A stretch of 11,929 nt of DNA from contig DFDU01000074.1 in assembly GCA_002369325.1 (NCBI GenBank), forward strand, positions 437 to 12,365, written 5' to 3'. The stretch's first letter is position 1; every line of letters starts with the position of its first letter. Shown here in pieces: positions 8,001-11,929 of this stretch. The translations under genes and the position numbers were made by a program. Source of the stretch: Lachnospiraceae bacterium UBA3820. Lineage in GTDB: Bacteria; Bacillota; Clostridia; Lachnospirales; Lachnospiraceae. The notes below the pieces were generated by a model. The model worked only from the letters and a program-made list of their open reading frames with translations, was not told the origin of the DNA and searched no databases.

Positions 8001-9776
8001 CTGATTATTTGCCGTAATTGTAACCGGACGTTTAGTAATATCAGCTGTTGTTGTAACATCGGCAAAAGTATAATTATTTGCAGCCGTTCCTTCGAGCGTT
8101 CCTGAAATTGTAACATTTTTATCTGTTCCTACATCTGCATCATCAAACGTTGCCGTTAACGTTGCAAAAGAAACTTTGCCCGCATCACTATCAACCACTC
8201 CGGTCAAGGTGCAATCGCCCGTAATGGTCGTTGTTTCATTTCCGTCATATACTTTATCGGAAACAGAATAATCTGTTAATGTAACAGGTAAAGTATCTAT
8301 AGTCCATGTTATTGTTTTTTCACTACGCGAACCATCTGCCCAGGAATGGTGCGCTTGAGGCGTTGCTTTTGCAGTATATATACCTGCATCTGTCGCTGTA
8401 ATATCTCCCGTAATTGTAACATTCTCTCCTACAACACCGGTTATTTCCTCTCCCGTATATGCAGTCTTATTATCTGAATCCGCAAAATTACATGTGAATG
8501 TTGCATCAGGTACCGAATCATTAAATTCCAATTCTGTTTCACTGGCAGCATTAATATTATATCCGCTTAATTCCGCATGAAGACTTTCCAAGCAAGCATC
8601 AAGATTTGCCGTACCTTCCAAAGTTGCAAAAACTCCGGATTTGGAGTCAGCAGCTCCAATTTTACGATAAGCCACAGTAATGTCAGAATTAGAAAGAGAT
8701 TTGATTATTATACCGGCACTTTGAGAATCATTATATCCTAATGCCAGTCCGGTAAGGAACTGCGTATATCCGTCTTTATTGTCTTTTATTATTATATTTG
8801 ATCCATCTAATGTACAGGTTGAACCTGGTTCTACATACACACCTCCACAACCGGATCTATTATTCCCATCAAATCGTATCGTATCCGGTGGAACATTGCC
8901 TGTAATCGTAACATTATCGCCTATTGTTAAATTATAATTACCAACATAAACGCCTCCGACACGAACACCATATCCGTTCTTAGCATAATTTTCTACTATA
9001 TTACAATTTGATATATAACTGGTTATATGACTTCCGGACTGTGAAGCCCCACTAGTAATACCCGATCCATTTTTTAATGATGAATTATGCTTTATGGTAC
9101 CGCCATAAATATTCAAATAACCGTTATAATTGGTAACAGCTCCTCCGTAACAATAAAGACTACCGTAACTGCCTTTTTGATAATTTCCGATAAATGAACC
9201 GCCGTACATATTAAACTTACCTTTGTAATTAAGATAAGCGCCGGAGCCATAGCCAACATTTGAATTACCGATTATAGTTCCCCCATACATATTAAAGACA
9301 CTATTTTCACCTTCAACAAGAATAAATCCTTCACATGAAGCATCGGTAGATAAACCACCGGTTATATAACCTCCCGTAAAGGAATGGTTTTCATCTGTTA
9401 CAGTTGTCGAAATGCCGGTAGCAATATTATTCGATATTGTATAATATCTCTTGGTTGTTCCGCAATCGTAAAGGTTAAACGTATGGCCCTCTTTTACCCT
9501 AATATTATGTGCACCATTCAGATTAATACAATGATCGTTCAAACATAATGATAGATCTCCTGTTAAAAAAAGACGCTCCGACAATGTAACATCCTTAGTT
9601 AAATAATATTTACCGCTTGTAGGTAAGCTTGTACTACTGGTCCAAGCAGTATACCCGGAATGAGTATGTCCTTCTGCCTTTATTTTCTTTTCAGGTATCA
9701 TAACAATTCCAAATACCATTACAAATGACAGAAGTACAGCCAGTATCTGCTTAATTAGCTTTTTACTTTTTATCAT
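2046..9776 (-). CDS. Giant secreted modular surface protein with beta-helix, YDG/MBG and Asp-box-like repeats
   Basis: A 2576-residue exported protein, probably an adhesin or cell-surface fibre; the role is inferred from architecture only. Residues 1-34 are a signal peptide (Lys-rich start, hydrophobic core at 11-27, likely cleavage after IKA). Residues about 40-415 carry repeated YGGTI/GGxFIGN motifs, as in right-handed beta-helices. An Ig-like segment follows (to about 497), then YDG modules (KVYDGN, KTYDGN, KIYDKN) alternating with other beta-sandwich units to about 1110, and YGX-type MBG modules around 1291, 1367 and 1604 (KIYGEDDP, KAYGDDDP, KVFGEQDP). Seven repeats of about 85 residues span about 1873-2470, and an aromatic C-terminal domain runs from about 2475. 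IPYTG occurs at about 2484-2488, but no membrane segment or basic tail follows, so it is not a sortase signal. Start: ATG at 9776 with GGGGGGT nine bases upstream. The gene is monocistronic. Confidence 0.9.
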   Translation of the reverse strand: MIKSKKLIKQILAVLLSFVMVFGIVMIPEKKIKAEGHTHSGYTAWTSSTSLPTSGKYYLTKDVTLSERLFLTGDLSLCLNDHCINLNGAHNIRVKEGHTFNLYDCGTTKRYYTISNNIATGISTTVTDENHSFTGGYITGGLSTDASCEGFILVEGENSVFNMYGGTIIGNSNVGYGSGAYLNYKGKFNMYGGSFIGNYQKGSYGSLYCYGGAVTNYNGYLNIYGGTIKHNSSLKNGSGITSGASQSGSHITSYISNCNIVENYAKNGYGVRVGGVYVGNYNLTIGDNVTITGNVPPDTIRFDGNNRSGCGGVYVEPGSTCTLDGSNIIIKDNKDGYTQFLTGLALGYNDSQSAGIIIKSLSNSDITVAYRKIGAADSKSGVFATLEGTANLDACLESLHAELSGYNINAASETELEFNDSVPDATFTCNFADSDNKTAYTGEEITGVVGENVTITGDITATDAGIYTAKATPQAHHSWADGSRSEKTITWTIDTLPVTLTDYSVSDKVYDGNETTTITGDCTLTGVVDSDAGKVSFATLTATFDDADVGTDKNVTISGTLEGTAANNYTFADVTTTADITKRPVTITANNQSVVLNHSIETGTSKVSVSETGDGTGLVSGHTLDSINLESSSTANTTTEGTITPSVAKIKAGSTDVTLNYEISYVPGTLTVTKDNPVVTAPSANNLTYTGTEQVLITEGSTTGGTLKYSLDQTSWTEDYSAIKMKNAGKYTVYYKVEEDSNYNEVAAQSIDVTIKQKDITISGIKAEEKTYDGNDTATLTYDNVHYGGIVEGDSLTVSAVGSFSDINAGDDKNVDISDITLDGDSVANYKLAAIGQQTIATGKITKRPVTITANNQSVVLNHSIETGTSKVSVSETGDGTGLVSGHTLDSINLESSSTANTTTEGTITPSVAKIKAGSTDVTSNYEISYVPGTLTVTKDNPVVTAPSAKNLTYDGTEQVLITEGSTTGGTLKYSLDQTTWTDDYSDIKMKNAGIYTVYYKVEEDSNYYEVAAQSIDVTIKQKDIIISGIEAEEKIYDKNDNATLVYDNVDYGGIEDGDSLTVSAVGIFSDINAGDNKTVNISDITLAGDSVANYKLATNGQQTTTTATINKRVVGITWGETDFVYDGINHKPEATATNIVEGDTCNVTVSGEQINAGVDYTATAIALSDTNYELPDGDEIVETLFTIAPKAVTDADVSIGHSDGHDSGHYEHTGVAILPEIVITSELVEGEQRVVLADGTDYTLSRDASAVTVGEHLVKIDFKGNYSGTLYGTWYIDAQQITIKADDMSKIYGEDDPDEFTISVDPATADLEGIDISVEREQGEDVGTYAITVTGPEKVDDYEITYETGTFTIEKASATVKTVNKSKAYGDDDPQFTARVTGLKNGDDESVLTYSFDRVTGEDAGTYDIAVSGEAVQGNYNVTYVPGTLTISKRRLSKTPIVLDKMSFKYDGENHSPNPILNGVDYSFTEGVDYEISGETTANDKGKHTITLRGIGNNFTGTVLLDWYITSIGDTTVTYNGQEQTLDYVPEDNVVVTFKQADGNYTSELPKYKNAGSYDIEYMTTVDNPLYPAYSDEETIEVEGVAVLTINPKELTVTAENKSKVFGEQDPEFTFTVNGIVDGETVDEAFTNKVLSRAEGEDVGDYDINRGQLTTNPNYAIGTFNKGKLSITLKQLSVDIFTLKLTSGTDEIEIGDDIPYKSTGWTVTAETGDEVTGVGTITPKYYKVTNSGLEELATGVPTELGEYVVKLDIAEGTNFGGTGSTPLEDDSWRFSIVKGTFPSDLSDDYWPSLNDDFEYNGHKQNLVIAPIENAPTGYKMKYSTDGENWSETIPQGRNSGDYTVYAKYVSLDPEHYEDSEVKTYNVTMAEATNINDMPDADSFNVIYVSEENVSDGKIEGVDDSMEYSTDDGETWTSVGDNQTSIDNLGKGEVLIRTKETPATDTEPFMVASEPVTVTIGVKENQDAPASESFTVTKASSDTATDGTISGVDDTMEYSTDGTNWTSVPENTTTLDNLPKGTYKIRKKGTNEKNPSTAVEIEVGVKTNQTAPVSEGLTTTKASSNTSNDGKIDGVDDTMEYSTDGGETWTKVSAGKTSINELPAGDVKIRYAGTNDKNPSDAITVTIETKQPNSHSEGPSLTDIRVVKASDDETKDGIISGVSDDMEYSTDGGETWNKVPQGENKIENLPSGDILIRYFGNDDINPSPSTTVPIGVKDSQEPLDPSDLRVTHKTNDETDDGMISGVDDTMEYSLDGGQTWNPVEEGKVVIDNLPAGEVQIRYAGTDDKNPSEPVTVTIGTKTNQEIPVADTLKVTKASSDTSNDGTINGVNDSMEYSTDGGQTWTKVPAGKTTINGLPSGEVQIRYAGTDDKNPSSPITLNVGTKTNQGTPDKDKLTVKKASGVGKSDGSISGVDDTMEYSVDGGKTWKQVEKGKTTISGLPVGEIQIRYAGTDDKNAGNTIKVKVEAKEEVVVKNTIKETCQIPYTGEGGGYLIGFSSAFNTNQAYRYEILILDCNLYIQGKDPWIYSTGQCCVEGNTFWTVWQPVYGYYWTLFRLYDEDGNMLDERCYGFANVF
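2366..4160 (-). repeat. Seven tandem repeats of about 85 residues with Asp-box-like motif
   Basis: Seven in-frame units inside the giant gene, each of the form xxVTKASSDTSNDGxIxGVDD, MEYSTDGGxTW, then LPxGEVxIRYAGTDDKNPS and a VTVTIGTK strand. Unit junctions lie near 3885, 3630, 3380, 3120, 2865 and 2615. Six units keep SxDxGxTW, the Asp-box consensus; the second unit has a shortened STDGTNW. The three units nearest the C-terminus share long nearly identical DNA stretches (for example the segment encoding IRYAGTDDKN), while the N-terminal unit is most diverged. The repeat resembles the MEYS/W/VR-type domains (possibly DUF4073-like) of other Gram-positive surface proteins; that assignment is from memory. 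Confidence 0.9.
6446..8040 (-). repeat. Tandem duplication of a 795-bp (265-residue) block
   Basis: Two adjacent copies (about 7243-8037 and 6448-7242) encode the same module order: KRPVTITANNQS segment, TVTKDNPVV segment, then a YDG module. The period is fixed by the shared CTGTGATTTAAAAC at 7186 and 7981, exactly 795 bp apart. Reading 6941-7245 against 7736-8040, I find only about five base differences, while the YDG parts of the two copies differ much more. The length is a multiple of three, so the frame is kept. Confidence 0.93.
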
Positions 9777-9908
9777 TTTTATTTACCCCCCGTTTTCATT
9801 CTTTTATAGCTTTTTGTTCTAAAAATATTAAGTAACAAACCTCCTTCCGATTTTTCAAAAACATGCAAATCATTAGCTTTCGCACACTTAAAAAAACTAA
9901 TAAAAAGA
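9777..9908 (-). other. Leader (5' UTR) of the giant gene with an orphan Shine-Dalgarno
   Basis: If transcription starts at the 9916-9921 promoter, the mRNA has an AT-rich leader of about 130 nt. The SD actually used is GGGGGGT (9785-9791), nine bases before the ATG. A second, perfect AAGGAGG sits at 9840-9846 with no usable start codon: the nearest TTG is one base away and the nearest ATG opens a seven-codon frame 41 bases away. A GC-GAAA-GC mini-hairpin motif lies about 30 bases further upstream. I cannot assign the leader to a known riboswitch class. Confidence 0.5.
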
Positions 9909-9915
9909 TGTTTGA

Positions 9916-9944
9916 ATTATAACACAATATGCACAATTATTCCA
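9916..9944 (-). promoter_or_regulatory. Extended -10 promoter for the giant gene
   Basis: Minus-strand TGTTATAAT (9916-9924) is a perfect extended -10 element. At a 17-base spacing the -35 is TGGAAT (9939-9944), a weak match, which the TGn motif can compensate for. Start of transcription is predicted near 9909. Confidence 0.6.
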
Positions 9945-10014
9945 GTGTAGTTTTTTAATAATTCATAATGAATTTTAATAATTTCATATATATCATATAG
10001 CTTTATCATGCCGT

Positions 10015-10057
10015 ATTATACAGTATCTCTATATTGTTTATATCTCTATATTGTTTA
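10015..10057 (-). promoter_or_regulatory. Possible activator-dependent promoter: two 17-bp direct repeats upstream of TATAAT
   Basis: Read on the minus strand, TAAACAATATAGAGATA occurs twice without a gap (10057-10041 and 10040-10024). Three bases (CTG) follow, then a perfect TATAAT (10020-10015). No good -35 exists at 16-18 bp; that place is filled by the repeats, covering roughly -17 to -50. This is the geometry of a promoter activated by a regulator bound to direct repeats. It would give a second, roughly 230-nt leader for the giant gene. Regulator unknown. Confidence 0.45.
10024..10057. repeat. Perfect 17-bp tandem direct repeat (two copies)
   Basis: TATCTCTATATTGTTTA occurs at 10024-10040 and again at 10041-10057 with no mismatch and no spacer. 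It is intergenic, between the terminator of the AlkD-like gene and the giant surface protein gene. Confidence 0.98.
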
Positions 10058-10061
10058 CATC

Positions 10062-10087
10062 AAAAAAGTGTGCCAAATCGGCACACT
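10062..10087 (-). terminator. Intrinsic terminator of the AlkD-like gene
   Basis: AGTGTGCC (10067-10074) pairs with GGCACACT (10080-10087) around a 5-base loop. On the minus strand the hairpin runs into six T (10067-10062). It starts 18 bases after the stop codon of the 10105-10806 gene. Confidence 0.9.
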
Positions 10088-10104
10088 CAGACTGTATACA
10101 TTCG

Positions 10105-10806
10105 TCACATATTCTTAGTGTTCTTTATTTTAAATGTCTTAAGATATTCCTTCTGCTCCGGTGTTATGCGATAACTTTCAACCGCCTTCTGAATGGTCTT
10201 GTTGTGAGTCCATGTATCAAGACGTTTTTCTTCTATATAAGGTATAATGCTTTCATATTGCTTGGCAAGTGCTGTTGCAAAATACCACGCACGCATCATA
10301 TTTATATAATATTCCTCTGAGCTGATTGCCTCAACCATCTTTGGATACCTCTTATCAAATGCATCATCAAGGAAATGCTCCATAAGCATACCTACGGCAA
10401 AACGTACTGTATACGTATGCCCGGATTTTATCCACTTTTCTATATATGGAAGTAACTCTTCCTTATGCTTCTTAAAAATCTTAGGCGACGTCTGATCGCA
10501 GGTTGCCCAGTTGTTTATATAAGGTAAGAATTCTTCGAGCCTTTTTATACATATATTAAAATCTTTTTCCAATGAAATAATGAATCCATGTAATTGATTT
10601 TCATCGAAATATCTGTGCGGCAAAGTATCAAGAAATATATTTATATCCTCATTTTTATAAAGCTCCTTTGCAAGATTTCTTAATGCGGGAGTTCTTATGC
10701 CTATAAAATAATCCTCCGGCATACCCGGTATAAGACTTTTGTTAAAATCATTGAACTTTTTATCCTGAAGCTCAAACAGCCTGTCCTGTATTTCTTTAAT
10801 AGTCAT
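10105..10806 (-). CDS. AlkD-like DNA alkylation repair protein (HEAT-repeat)
   Basis: A 233-residue cytosolic protein of the DNA alkylation repair (AlkC/AlkD) family. Members are made of helical HEAT-like repeats that wrap DNA; Bacillus cereus AlkD excises N3- and N7-alkylpurines. Family features seen: FIGIRTPALRNLAKEL at about 34-49, NNWATCD at 98-104, SGHTYTVRFAVGMLM at about 128-142, and RAWYFATALAKQ at 172-183. W100 and D104 have the W-x3-D spacing of the AlkD pocket (Trp109/Asp113), and R135 is a candidate for the conserved Arg148; W174 or W199 may fill the third aromatic place. The ATG at 10806 follows AGAGGTG at a 10-base spacing. A terminator follows. This short form could be an AlkD-fold paralogue with a different substrate, so no gene symbol is given. 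Confidence 0.85.
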   Translation of the reverse strand: MTIKEIQDRLFELQDKKFNDFNKSLIPGMPEDYFIGIRTPALRNLAKELYKNEDINIFLDTLPHRYFDENQLHGFIISLEKDFNICIKRLEEFLPYINNWATCDQTSPKIFKKHKEELLPYIEKWIKSGHTYTVRFAVGMLMEHFLDDAFDKRYPKMVEAISSEEYYINMMRAWYFATALAKQYESIIPYIEEKRLDTWTHNKTIQKAVESYRITPEQKEYLKTFKIKNTKNM

Positions 10807-10843
10807 ATTATTCTAACACCTCTTTTATCGAAGTAAGTCCCCA

Positions 10844-10852
10844 TTTATAACA
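10844..10852 (-). promoter_or_regulatory. Possible extended -10 element for the AlkD-like gene
   Basis: Minus-strand TGTTATAAA lies immediately after the hairpin at 10852-10882, about 40 bases before the ATG. The -35 position falls inside the hairpin (TGTTCG) and is poor. It would let the AlkD-like gene be transcribed independently of the gene upstream. Confidence 0.3.
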
Positions 10853-10882
10853 TAGGAGACCTGTACCGAACAGGTCTCCTAT
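10852..10882. terminator. Strong hairpin between FakA-like gene and AlkD-like gene
   Basis: ATAGGAGACCTGT (10852-10864) and its exact complement (10870-10882) form a 13-bp stem with a 5-base ACCGA loop, 14 bases after the stop of the 10897-11190 gene. Neither side has a clear U-tract (the minus strand continues TTATAAATGGGG), so it may be a weak terminator, a partial attenuator or an mRNA-stabilising end. Confidence 0.55.
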
Positions 10883-10896
10883 ATATCACATCATAT

Positions 10897-11190
10897 TTAT
10901 CCATGGAGTCCGTTTGACTGTCTTATCATGTCTTCAACTACGATATCATATATCTCGCCTATCGAAGCACAGTATTCAAGAAGCTTCCAAGGTTCATTTG
11001 TATGAAAATGTATCTTTACAAGATCCTCATCTCCTGCAGCAATCAGTGAATTTCCCTCAATATGACCGGTTATGTAATCTGCTATATCATCCTCATCCAA
11101 ATCCTCATCTCTTCTGTCAATAAGAAGCTGTGTATCATAACGATACGCAAACTGATCATCTTCCGCATCTATACTTTTTATCGGTTCCAT
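10897..11190 (-). CDS. Stand-alone FakA/DAK-family middle-domain protein (97 aa)
   Basis: The protein matches the central domain of FakA (YloV-type fatty acid kinase subunit), not a whole enzyme. FAYRYDTQLLI fits the FGYCTEF-type strand; IEGNSLIAAGDEDLVKIHFHTNEPWKLLEYCASIGEIYDIVVEDMIRQ fits the GDSLVVVGDDDLVKVHVHTN...ENMREQ segment closing that domain. No ATP-binding DhaL domain and no C-terminal FakB-contacting domain are present, so it is not itself a kinase; a partner or regulatory role is inference. Start: an in-frame TTG at 11205 would give 102 residues, but it lies just upstream of and overlaps GGAGGAG (11197-11203), which is a strong SD six bases before ATG 11190, so 11190 is chosen. 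Own promoter with flanking inverted repeats upstream; hairpin downstream. Confidence 0.75.
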   Translation of the reverse strand: MEPIKSIDAEDDQFAYRYDTQLLIDRRDEDLDEDDIADYITGHIEGNSLIAAGDEDLVKIHFHTNEPWKLLEYCASIGEIYDIVVEDMIRQSNGLHG

Positions 11191-11196
11191 ATATTT

Positions 11197-11203
11197 CTCC
11201 TCC
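11197..11203 (-). promoter_or_regulatory. Ribosome binding site that decides the FakA-like start
   Basis: Minus-strand GGAGGAG followed by AAATAT and ATG at 11190. Because the SD overlaps the alternative TTG codon (11203-11205), the longer reading frame would have to be initiated upstream of its own SD. Confidence 0.85.
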
Positions 11204-11217
11204 AAATATTTAATATT

Positions 11218-11235
11218 TGTTAAGTATACCTAACA
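11218..11235. promoter_or_regulatory. Near-perfect 18-bp palindrome, candidate repressor operator
   Basis: TGTTAAGTATACCTAACA differs from its own reverse complement at only one symmetric base pair (16 of 18 positions symmetric). It lies at about +1 to +18 of the predicted transcript of the FakA-like gene, between the -10 and the SD, a classical repressor position. The core somewhat recalls TTAGG/CCTAA-type DtxR-family sites, but I cannot assign a regulator. Confidence 0.5.
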
Positions 11236-11241
11236 TTTAGC

Positions 11242-11270
11242 ATTATAACATCATTGTAATGCTTTTTACA
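11242..11270 (-). promoter_or_regulatory. Extended -10 promoter of the FakA-like gene
   Basis: Minus-strand TGTTATAAT (11242-11250) is a perfect extended -10, identical to the one before the giant gene. The 17-base-spaced -35 is TGTAAA (11265-11270), weak. Start of transcription near 11235. Confidence 0.65.
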
Positions 11271-11272
11271 AT
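11253..11272. promoter_or_regulatory. Inverted repeat over the -35 region of the FakA-like promoter
   Basis: ATTGTAA (11253-11259), six bases, TTACAAT (11266-11272): a perfect 7-bp inverted repeat covering the spacer and -35. It could be a second operator. It could also act as a weak terminator hairpin for the 11296-11916 gene, but it lacks a GC-rich stem and a U-tract. Confidence 0.4.
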
Positions 11273-11295
11273 AACCATATGATAATCAGTAACAA

Positions 11296-11916
11296 CTAAC
11301 AAGCGTTTTTAATATCCGCCAAAAGTCCTTTATAGCTGTCGCTCCATATGTACCAATTATTATCCTTGGGATCCATATATAAATCCATATACCTGGCCGA
11401 ATCCGCACCCTTGAATCTTGTAACTACTCTTTCAAGATTAAGTGTCGGTCCATACATGGTAGATGCAGGCAGATTATATACATATTCCTCCAACGTTATG
11501 GTTAAAGGGATAGCCGGCTGATAACCATTTTCCGGCGTTGCTCCATCAAAATATGCATTTGCAAGATACAGATATTTATTATTCTGCATCATACGATCTT
11601 TTACAAACTGCTTACCAAAATTATTAAATGCCATACCACATGTTGGTGAATTTAAAAGCAATTCAAGCATACCATTGCATATGTCCGGTTTTTCCGGAGT
11701 CCATGTATGATAAGCACATATAGCAAGTGCCATAGTCAAATATTTACCGTTTTCACCGGAACGGTCAATACTTTTAAGTTCTTCAACACTTGCAGGGAGC
11801 TCATTAAAAATTACCCTTGCCTGCCTGATATCAACATTTCTAACCCCTTCATTTTGAGTGTTGCCGTCCGAAGACTGTCTCGTAATCTGCTTAATCTCAA
11901 TACTTGGCTGCACCAT
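11296..11916 (-). CDS. Conserved protein of unknown function, possibly DUF6935-like (206 aa)
   Basis: I do not recognise this protein securely. No signal peptide, membrane segment or catalytic motif is visible, so it is probably cytosolic. The N-terminal 25 residues are polar (Ser/Gln/Asn/Arg). The body has a helical part (VDIRQARVIFNELPASVEELKS; KYLTMALAICAYHTW) and a C-terminal part rich in Tyr/Trp ending ARYMDLYMDPKDNNWYIWSDSYKGLLADIK. That layout, an N-terminal helical region followed by an xPKxNxWYLWSDxYxGLLxxIR-like tail, reminds me of the DUF6935 proteins annotated in Lachnospiraceae. Start: ATG 11916 follows AGGAGG (11924-11929) with a 7-base spacer; the ATG at 11920 is in another frame. 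Stop TAG at 11296-11298. No clear terminator follows before the next promoter. Genes to its right are outside the window. Confidence 0.75.
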   Translation of the reverse strand: MVQPSIEIKQITRQSSDGNTQNEGVRNVDIRQARVIFNELPASVEELKSIDRSGENGKYLTMALAICAYHTWTPEKPDICNGMLELLLNSPTCGMAFNNFGKQFVKDRMMQNNKYLYLANAYFDGATPENGYQPAIPLTITLEEYVYNLPASTMYGPTLNLERVVTRFKGADSARYMDLYMDPKDNNWYIWSDSYKGLLADIKNAC

Positions 11917-11923
11917 ACATAAT

Positions 11924-11929
11924 CCTCCT
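11924..11929 (-). promoter_or_regulatory. Ribosome binding site of the 206-aa gene
   Basis: Perfect AGGAGG on the minus strand, the last six bases of the window. It shows the 206-residue gene is complete in the window although its promoter is not. Confidence 0.85.

Noticed and set aside
9779..9838. A TTG-started 19-codon leader peptide after the AAGGAGG at 9840
   Set aside because: The TTG is only one base from the Shine-Dalgarno, too close for initiation, and the peptide has no recognisable feature.
9777..9908. A c-di-GMP or other known riboswitch in the leader of the giant gene
   Set aside because: A GCGAAAGC mini-hairpin is present, but the conserved GEMM core elements could not be found, and no other class fits by eye. 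A covariance-model search (Infernal against Rfam) would decide.
9922..10104. An extra small gene in the gap between the giant gene and the AlkD-like gene
   Set aside because: The region is AT-rich with stops in the minus frames; a plus-strand frame starting at 10051 is an antisense shadow of the AlkD-like gene.
11191..11205. TTG at 11205 as start of the FakA-like protein
   Set aside because: It overlaps the GGAGGAG that serves the ATG at 11190, and the five extra residues (xEEKY) are just the translated ribosome binding site.

Overview
This window looks like a chromosomal segment from a low- to moderate-GC Firmicute, most likely a Clostridia member close to Lachnospiraceae. The evidence is a perfect CIRCE element driving hrcA-grpE-dnaK, AGGAGG-type ribosome binding sites, U-rich intrinsic terminators, TGnTATAAT promoters, and family-typical proteins (a YDG/MBG repeat surface protein, an AlkD-like HEAT-repeat protein, a fatty-acid-kinase-like domain). 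Every supported gene is on the minus strand, so transcription runs right to left.

Left end (1-1914): a class I heat-shock operon in the order hrcA, grpE, dnaK. Only the first 14 codons of dnaK fall inside. A sigma-A-like promoter and a perfect 9-9-9 CIRCE operator precede hrcA, so HrcA should repress its own operon, with GrpE and DnaK as the co-expressed chaperone products. A strong intrinsic terminator at 1980-2020 separates this operon from the gene upstream.

Centre (2046-9776): one uninterrupted 2576-residue gene for a giant exported protein. It has a signal peptide, a probable right-handed beta-helix head, YDG and MBG-type beta-sandwich modules that include a recent 795-bp tandem duplication, seven repeats of about 85 residues (six with an Asp-box-like SxDxGxTW), and an aromatic/cysteine-bearing C-terminal domain. 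No sortase signal, SLH domain or other anchor is recognised, so the C-terminal domain is the obvious unexplained part. The gene is monocistronic: its own terminator lies below it and the terminator of the next unit lies above it. Its upstream region (9777-10061) holds a roughly 130-nt leader, an extended -10 promoter, and a second -10 preceded by two perfect 17-bp tandem repeats in activator-site geometry.

Right end (10062-11929): three small genes. The first encodes an AlkD-like DNA alkylation repair protein. The second encodes a 97-residue protein matching only the middle domain of FakA/DAK-family fatty acid kinase, from a promoter flanked by two inverted repeats. The third encodes a 206-residue protein of unknown function (possibly DUF6935-like), whose ribosome binding site is the last thing in the window.

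The most interesting items are the giant surface protein's C-terminal domain and recently duplicated modules, the 17-bp direct-repeat promoter upstream of it, and the stand-alone FakA-middle-domain gene with its palindromic promoter. No mobile element, RNA gene, CRISPR array or phage gene was found.
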